This document shows, piece by piece, positions 36,749-64,000 of a stretch of DNA of 64,000 bases. This DNA comes from Acestrorhynchus altus (lineage: Eukaryota; Chordata; Actinopteri; Characiformes; Acestrorhynchidae). The stretch's first letter is position 1; the number at the start of each line of letters is the position of its first letter. The stretch lies in the NCBI GenBank assembly GCA_034509495.1, contig CM067511.1:30209918-30273917 (forward strand). Direction: 5' to 3'. The notes beneath the pieces were generated by a model, which searched no databases, was not told the origin of the DNA, and worked only from the letters and a program-made list of their open reading frames with translations. The position numbers and the translations under genes are program-made.

Positions 36749-37452
36749 TAAATGCAGTGATGAAACACATGTGATATATTTTCTAACATTCTTTCCCCAA
36801 TGTGGATTGTTTAAACTTCAGGTTTCCATCATTCCATCACCCACACAGGCCTAAATATCCGATGTGAATTTGGAAAAAAGCTTTAAATCGGAGCAAAATA
36901 TTTTTTTGTTAAAATAACCAAACCCCTGTTTTCAGTCAAAGCTGTGTTTGTGTAAAGATTTCTGGAGATGCGTGGAAAGGGCCTGAGATACAACTGATTA
37001 AACCACTGCAATCGGCTGCTGGCTTTACTGGAATGAAAACATGCAGTCATACTGGCCCATTGTGGATAAGATTAGTGATCCGTGTTCTAATGCATAGCGC
37101 ATGAATAGAAAAGCATTTGGACCAGAGGTACATTTTCTGCTTTGTAGGTAGTTTTAAGTTTAGCTTTGAATTTGCAATGCAGATAAAAAAAATGTGCAGT
37201 GGAGAGCATCTCTGGAACAAAAATGAGGCACGTTTCCTGTATTATTTCCTTCAAATACATACCACAATGTCAGACACCCTGGCTCTTTCTGAAGCAGTTC
37301 TTAAATATTCTTTGGTTTTTAGTAAGCTAAAAACTAAGTGTTTGGCTATTTACCTTACAGAAATAAACTATCACCAGATCTTCAGAACAAAGTATGATTT
37401 CTTGACTCACTACCTCACATACAGCATCTTCATACCAACATATAATATCCAT

Positions 37453-37453
<1 letters not shown>

Positions 37454-37506
<53 letters not shown>
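37454..37506. repeat. (CA)n microsatellite
   Basis: About 52 bases of CA. Confidence 0.95.
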
Positions 37507-37508
<2 letters not shown>

Positions 37509-38695
37509 ACACAAAACAGTGTCTTAATACTTTTAAACACTTTCACGCGGCGATATTGACATATTGGTGAACTTGTGACATAGAGACAGATTTATAAATA
37601 GCCCAGTACTGTTAAAAGGCACTTATTACTGTTTGTTTAACCTGCCACACTTTTGCAGATTTAATGATAGTCCTCTGCCTTCGTTTCTAGATTAGGTCCT
37701 TTATGTAATGTCCGTTGTGGTGCAGCATCTGCTACGTGGGGCTGTGTCCAATCCAACGCTGGTCAAGGTTAGCTGTAAAAATGCACACATAGAAAAGACG
37801 TTATCAGGTCATGCTTTAATCAATAGTGACTACAGGATGTACCCTTGGGGAGAGTGGGGCACGACCCAATGCAGAGTCAATAAAAAAAAGCAAGGATCAT
37901 TTAAACTGGTCAGCAGGTTTCCAGTAAAACATGCTTTTTGTCATCTCAATATTAATTGATTACTTCCTGAGAAGAGTCTATCTGCAAACCTGCAGCACTG
38001 GACCCTCAGCCCTTCACGGTCAGCCTCGGATATCCCTGCTAACATTTTAGGCAATATTCCAGAAACCCTGAAATATTAGATGATTGTGAAATAAGCTATT
38101 GGCATTAAAAAATAAAAAAAACCTGACTGGAGCTCTGCAGCTGGACACTACTGAAATGACATCGAAAATGTGTTTAATTTAGCAATTAAGCAAAATGTTC
38201 AGGTTGTGACCCACTCTTCCCAACATGAATTCAAACCAAAGTGCATCAGATTCACAGCACACGACACTGCAACACCAAAGCACGCCATCAATACCACACA
38301 ACAAATACTGTCACACACACCGGCTTCATGCAAGCACATTTGCAAAAATGCAGAAGGGTCTCAGGATCTTTAATCTTTATATCTTTAAGATTTTACAACA
38401 CAATTCTTCATTACAAATGACATCAAATAAATGAATTTTTGAAATTTCTCAGTATTTAGTACTCAGTATCTCCTTTGCTTTAATGGGAACGTGCGCTGGA
38501 GCAGGGGGGGCGGAGTTAAATAGCTGTAATTTTAACAAGCTGAAACGGAAATGCATTCAGATAACCTTGAATTAGAGTCTAGAATGTCTAATGAATCATA
38601 TCTGATTGATTTGATCGGACATTTTAAACTGTGGAGCGGAGACATCACATTAAAATGTGTCTCTGTCCCAAACATTATGTATGCACTGTAACATT

Positions 38696-39158
38696 AGGGG
38701 TGGGAGAAAAATATATATATTGATATATCGAGCGGTTTTCTTTTGCGATGTTACAATAAGTGGCATCAGATATTGATATTTTTATTGAAACGTAGGTATT
38801 CCAAACTCCCTAAAACTCGCCTTCCAATTTGACTTACTAAAGTCAGTGCGTCATTACTCCATGTGGTGGAGCTAATTAAATACAATTATTCCAACATTAG
38901 AATGATGCACTTTGTTGTACAATGTTTCATATTGATTGTCAGAGTCTATGAAGCTGACACCACACAATACGTAATTCCTGGTATTTGCTTATTTAGGAGT
39001 ATTTAGTCTTCAGTTCCACAGATGCCATGATGTGTCGTGATGTCCTGCAATATAGTAAGTTTTGCAGAATCACTGTATTGTGATATCATCGTCATCATCG
39101 TGGGCAATGTATTGTAATAATATCAGGTTTTGAGATGACCTGTGATTCCCACCCCAGA
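38696..39158. mobile_element. MITE with AGGGGTGGGA / TCCCACCCC ends
   Basis: TAGGGGTGGGAGAAAAATAT at the left is mirrored by GTGATTCCCACCCCAG at the right. The inside is rich in ATATTGATAT and TATCG words, as in known fish hAT-type MITEs. The superfamily is inferred only. Confidence 0.7.
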
Positions 39159-39417
39159 ATATTTTGATTGTGTTCAATATTAAGTACTTTTGGATGATAT
39201 TTCCAATGTGGAACAAAGATGCAAACCTGATTGAAATGAAAAATGGGGTGTTTGTTGTTGGCAGAGCTATGATGTATGTAATATGTAGATTTTATGAGCC
39301 CCATACAATAAAGCACAGTCATTCACACAGGATCTACAGTACTTTAAATATATTAATAGTAATATTTAACAATCAGACCACAGTTTAACTTGTTTGGATG
39401 TAATTTATTGATATACT

Positions 39418-39703
39418 AGGGCTGGGCAATATGGACAAAAAAAATCATATGCTGATATATTTTAGCTGAATGACGACACATGACATATGATGTGATAAAA
39501 ACAATGTGAAAACATTGGACATCCAATGAAATCTGTCTTCTGTCTTTTTTACTATATTCAATTGAAAATTGATCTTCATACACACTAAGTGTTAAAAACT
39601 TCAAAACTCTATATAAATAAATTGCATATATTGTCCATATATGTAATTTATATCCCACTCTGTTTAAATCCAGACATCGAGATATAGATATATCGCTTCA
39701 GCC
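39418..39703. mobile_element. Second MITE, GGGCTGGGCAATAT end
   Basis: AGGGCTGGGCAATATGGACA at the left pairs loosely with TATATCGCTTCAGCCCAT at the right. Confidence 0.6.
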
Positions 39704-41021
39704 CATGTCCCGCTTTGTTTATTTCCCGATATAGATATAAATATCAATATATATCATCCAAAAGTCATATGCATCCATGAACACCACGCAAAATCCTTTA
39801 GCACTCACAAGGCAAGCTTCAGGCTCCTCACAAGTCAAACATATCATCATCATGTTCAACAGCATCTACGTGTGAGGAAACCCTGGGTTCCAGCCTTGTC
39901 TACTAGCTAAGGATATTTAAGTGAACAGCAAAGCAATGTAATTGCTTGCAAACAGCAAATGTAAAAATGTAAATCATCACGAAGAGCCAACCCACACACC
40001 AAACTATAAGCTGCTAAACATGACCACACACTGTTAATGTGCCACTCTGGTTACCCTGCAGACTCCCCAACATCCTCAGAAGTCAAATATATCGTCATCA
40101 TCATCATCATCATCATCATGAACAGCCCAACCCCAATCCTTCAGGTCAAACTCTATAATGCTGGAACAGGAAAGGGACCACCCTGGTCAGGGAAATGCTT
40201 CTTCTATTACAGTACAACATCTGTAAAAACCATTTTTGTCACAATAAAGGGTTTTTTTTCGCTTGTAAACCTCTGTGAAGAGCATGATCTGCGCATCTGA
40301 AGAATCTCACTACCTTTCAGGTGCTACAGGCCTGTTTTGGTTCCGCTTGCTGACTATTATTGACTGCATAAGTGAATAATAGTAGACGTTGGCAGATATA
40401 AGGTCACTTCACCATTGACACTAGATAGTTTGCTGCTGATTGGTTAGTTAAGGTTGGAGTTACATGGAGCGAATGCAGTTACTGTATGATTATTGCACAT
40501 GGCAGCTTCCAAAAGACAGGACAGACGGTGAAGCTGCTCGGCCGGTTGAGGACTGCAGCACAATGCAGGAAAACAGACGTGCAGGCTTGTCTGCACCATG
40601 TACTTACTGTCGCATACGCGCACACACAGCCCGCAGGGTGAAGGAGTAAGGTCAGGGAGAAGTCAGTGTAGAATGATTCGGAGCATGGGGCCAGGACTAA
40701 AAGAGGTTAGCAGTGCAAAGAGAGCGATTCAGAAACAGCCAATTCAGAGAATTCAAATAAATGTCCTAATAAATGTCCTAATTTATTTTTTATCATAAAT
40801 GTCATAATTTAAGCAAATCTTATTTACATTCTGCAAAATGGAGCTGGACAACCATGACTGGATGGTGGACCAGAAACAGTGGACATATTTAAAGAAGCTA
40901 AATTGATGGTGTAAATATATCCAAACAATCCATTCATGGGTATCATTCCTTTATACAAATATCTTTTATATGCTCTCCGTACACATTAAGGGTGACCATC
41001 AGTATTCTAAGCCAATGTCCC

Positions 41022-41215
41022 CTGCTGAAAAAACCAGTTCAAGACCAGCTGGTAGCTGGTTTTAGATGGTCTAAGTTGGTCTTTGGTGGTAAAGGAGATG
41101 AAAACAGCTGATTAACCTGCTTTTGACCAACATAATGTAATGTAATGTTGACTATGCTGGTCCACCAACTAGTCAGATAAAGCTGGTTAAGCTGGTTGAC
41201 CAGCATCAGTTTCTG
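41022..41215. repeat. GCTGGT-rich interspersed repeat, second copy
   Basis: It shares AGCTGGTTTTAGATGGTCTA and GGTCTTTGGTGGT with the copy at 5698, and ends in AAGCTGGTTGACCAGCA. Confidence 0.8.
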
Positions 41216-41267
41216 CACAGTTTGTGTTGGTCATCCTCTAGTCCTTTAGGATGCTGTTGCTAGTATA

Positions 41268-41547
41268 TATCTGGTTGGTGGACTGTTCTCAGTCCTGCAG
41301 TGGACACTGATGTGTTTAAACACTCCAGCAGCACTGCTGTTTCTGATTCACTCGTATCAGTGGGGTCCTGACCTTTGGAGAACAGGGTGACACTCTACAC
41401 ACTAACAAAGGGTGTAGAGAAATAGATGGACCACAATCTGTAATTATAAAGTACAACGTGCACCTGTATGATGAGAGGAGATGATAAAATGGACAGTGAA
41501 TGTAGAAACAAGGAGGTGGTCATAATGTTATGGCTGATTGGTGTAAG
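41268..41547. mobile_element. Foldback MITE family, copy 4 (half)
   Basis: It starts in TCTGGTTGGTGGACTGTTCT and ends with GTCATAATGTTATGGCTGAT then TGGTGTAA, the family's right terminus. The left half is absent. Confidence 0.8.
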
Positions 41548-41979
41548 TGAACAAATTCAAGATTTTTGTTTATAATTTCTGTTTTGAAATATTTCTGACT
41601 GGGGGTTTCAGCTGAACCTCTGTGTTGAGTGCATTTAGGAAGCATGGGTTAAACAGCTGGAACATCTCTGCAACAGAAGCTACAGAGTGGCTTTTCATTA
41701 GGGACGGGCGATACGGCAGTATTTTATATAACAAATGCAGCCGCAGTTTCGAGTCAATGTTTACTGTCTACCATTTATAATCAATAATCAATATTATGTG
41801 CTTTTAGAAATAAACTCAATGCAATAAATTCTATTATGCCTATTTACTCAATTAAAGACATACAGCTGCAGAAATAACACACACACTCCATTTTTATTTC
41901 TTAAATCAGCTTCTTTACATGCATGGCAGTTTACTTTCCAGCCATTCCATCACACCAAGCTAAGCTGCTTCAGTTGCTA

Positions 41980-42498
41980 CACCAGAAATGGCATAAAAGT
42001 CCCCCAACAGCAGTTTAAAGGACTGGTGGAGAGACATGGAAACTGTGATTGACAAGGTTATTTATTTGCTATATACTTTACTAATAACATTAATGGTGTT
42101 GTTTAGATTCTGACCTGGATCGAGTTTACAGCTCTGGAAAAAATGATCAGATTGTTTGATTCCACTCTTTACAGGCTTGTGTTTGCAAAAAAAAAAATCA
42201 AAATTTTCATTTTATTCTATGAAGAATTTACAAAGTTTCTCCCAAATTCCAAATATAAATACTGCTATTTAGATCATTTATTGGCAGAAATGACTCAAAG
42301 TTTTAAATCTGAATGAAAAACACTCAAAGTTTTAGATCTGTAATAATACAAAGTTAATAATCATATCTAAACAACACAATAGTAATGTTTTACCTGATAA
42401 TTAAGGTTATTTCACCAAATAGTCATTTATGAAATTCCTCAATCACAGCTTTCCTGTCTTTCAAACTGCTGCCGAGTGACTTTATGCCATTTCTGGTG
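41980..42498. repeat. ~520-bp inverted repeat (CACCAGAAATGGCATAAA ends)
   Basis: CACCAGAAATGGCATAAAAG at 41980 is mirrored by CTTTATGCCATTTCTGGTG at 42480-42498. AGCAGTTTAAAGGACTGGTG and AACTGTGATTGACAAGG also have mirrored partners. A piece beginning TACAGCTCTGGAAAAAATGA lies inside and looks like a separate nested element. Confidence 0.8.
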
Positions 42499-42673
42499 CA
42501 GAAAAGGCTTATTTGTTTCCTGAGCTGTTAACTTTAACCCCAAAATAGGGTCTGCAATACCAACCTACTACAATCTGCCCCTAAGAGGGCACAAGAACAG
42601 AGCTACTATAATGCCATTCTGTCTATTGTTATGCCACTACTTCATTCAGACTTTAATATAAATTATATACCTT

Positions 42674-42676
<3 letters not shown>

Positions 42677-42723
<47 letters not shown>
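42677..42723. repeat. (AAT)n microsatellite
   Basis: About 47 bases of AAT. Confidence 0.95.
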
Positions 42724-42724
<1 letters not shown>

Positions 42725-43335
42725 TTTTTTTCCCAAAGAAGTGAAAGTTTTAATACTGGGCTGCCAAATTCTCCTCCAGGACAAAAGCTTAATGTAAAAT
42801 ATCAGCTTGCTGCTGAAATATTTGCTCACAGACCGACAGGATACTCACAGATACAAACGGTCATGTCTGGAGGGTGTAACATACGTTAGTATAAAGAATG
42901 GTTATATTGTTAGGTACTACTGTAAAGTAGATGTAAAGGAGAGTTATGCCTCTGAAGTGCAGCTGATTGCTTCTCTCCTCCACAATCGGCTACGAATGAA
43001 ATGGAATTAATTGGGATAAAAGCATGACTATGAGAAAATGCATTTACATCAAAGAACAACATGGTTTAGGCTGCTGCGTAAGCGATTAGAATACCTGGTA
43101 ACTGAAACACTGACACTAAAATATACATATATTCTATAATGAAATGCTATACATGGTGTCTACACACTCTTTTACCATTTCACTTACAACAATGATCCAC
43201 TGATGCCATGTTATATATACAGACTGTGTATTAATATACAATATTACATATATAGGTCTGTCATGAAAACTCATTTTTTTGGATGTTGACCCAGAAATAG
43301 CTGAGATAAAAATACTATTGTCATTTTAAGACTGA

Positions 43336-43853
43336 TACAGGAGCACCGTGTAGTTCTATAATTACAGACTGTAGTTCACCATACTTTATTCTCCTCCTTT
43401 CACCCTGATCTTCAATGATCAGGACCCCACAGGACCACCACAGAGCAGCTATTATGTGGGTGGTGGGTCATTCTCAGCACTGCAGTCACACTGACGTGGT
43501 GGTGGTGTGTTGGTGTGTTTTCTGCTGGTACGAGTGGATCAGAAACAGCAGTGCTGCTGGAGTGTTTAAACCCCTCAGTGTCACTGCTGCACGGAATAGT
43601 CCACCAGACTGAAAAGTCCAGCCAACAATGTCCTTTGGGCAGCGTCCTGTGAGCACTGATGTAGGACTAGAGGTTGACCAACCCAGTCTGTGCAGCAAGG
43701 TGGAGCAACTTGGTGTTTAAACACTCCACCACCATCAGGGTCACTACAGTGTTGAGAATGAACCACCACCCACATAATACCTGCTCTGTGGTGGTTCTGT
43801 GAGCTCCTGTAATTAATTGTAATTATAGAATTGTGCTCCTGTATTTACAAAGT
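43336..43853. mobile_element. Foldback MITE family, copy 5, ~518 bp
   Basis: ACAGGAGCACCGTGTAGTTC at the left and TTATAGAATTGTGCTCCTGT at the right are mirrored ends. The core CAGCAGTGCTGCTGGAGTGT and the pair CAGGACCCCACAGGACCACC / GGTGGTTCTGTGAGCTCCTG are inside. It begins about 210 bp beyond the rock2 stop codon. Confidence 0.88.
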
Positions 43854-44065
43854 TACAAGTATCCACAGCAGTTCAACAGCTCCCCACTATTATGGTTAGA
43901 ATTATAGCTGTTATTCTGCAGTCGCAGTGTGCTTGGTGTGTATCCTATACGAAAGGATGGCGCTGTCTGCTCACAGACTCGAGCCCTGAATCTCTGCTAT
44001 ATCGGGTGTGCAAAACCTGCCGCAGTCACATCCAAGTTCACAACAATTACTGGGACCCCAGTCAC

Positions 44066-63940
<19,875 letters not shown>

Positions 63941-64000
<60 letters not shown>
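63941..64000. repeat. rock2: (GA)n forming a rock2 polypyrimidine tract
   Basis: About 60 bases of GA to the window end. On the transcribed strand it is (CT)n ending directly in the acceptor CAG of exon 63780-63939, so the whole tract is a microsatellite. Confidence 0.95.

Larger units (their letters stand above)
34729..44065. other. Gene-free interval between slc66a3 and rock2
   Basis: The two genes point toward each other across about 9.3 kb. I find no coding exon here. It holds Tc1-type, MITE and simple repeats listed separately. The parts at 34880-36250, 37510-38690 and 39720-41020 show nothing I recognise apart from a (CAT)n run at 40094-40120. Confidence 0.65.

Overview
The window is vertebrate nuclear DNA from a ray-finned fish. 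The evidence is the coding content (CYP2, kcnf1, slc66a3, rock2), GT-AG introns, very abundant dinucleotide microsatellites, many decayed Tc1-like transposons and foldback MITEs, a tRNA-type SINE and LINE fragments. An otophysan fish (catfish or characin-like) is my guess; the species cannot be fixed from sequence alone.

Layout: (1) 1-5.2 kb: a LINE remnant, then a complete nine-exon cytochrome P450 family 2 gene on the minus strand. (2) 5.2-11.3 kb: a perfect 32-bp-arm hairpin and a GCTGGT-type repeat, then on the plus strand a short multi-exon gene related only to the middle of PPP1R10/PNUTS (the PP1-docking region), with a roughly 430-bp tandem duplication of its last exons. (3) 11.3-16.5 kb: repeats, the intronless GC-rich kcnf1 (Kv5.1) ORF, and a minisatellite right after its stop. 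(4) 16.5-28.6 kb: gene-free, with a SINE, a 661-bp MITE, a Tc1 relic and a dense block of (CA)n and (AT)n. (5) 28.6-34.7 kb: slc66a3 (PQLC3), seven coding exons, with an NRF1-type site upstream. (6) 34.7-44.1 kb: gene-free and repeat-rich. (7) 44.1-63.9 kb: the 3' two-thirds of rock2 on the minus strand, from just after the kinase domain through coiled coil, Rho-binding region, split PH domain, C1 domain and tail. It includes an in-frame 66-residue cassette exon before the PH domain. The kinase exons lie beyond the right edge.

The order kcnf1(+), slc66a3(+), rock2(-) matches human 2p25.1 as I know it, so this is a conserved block rather than a functional cluster. The genes do unrelated jobs: membrane-bound oxidation, PP1 docking, Kv2 channel modulation, a PQ-loop membrane protein and Rho signalling. 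The most unusual items are the mini-PNUTS gene with its exon duplication, the rock2 cassette exon, the altered oxygen-activation motif of the P450, rock2 splice sites built into microsatellites, and one foldback MITE family present six times in 64 kb.
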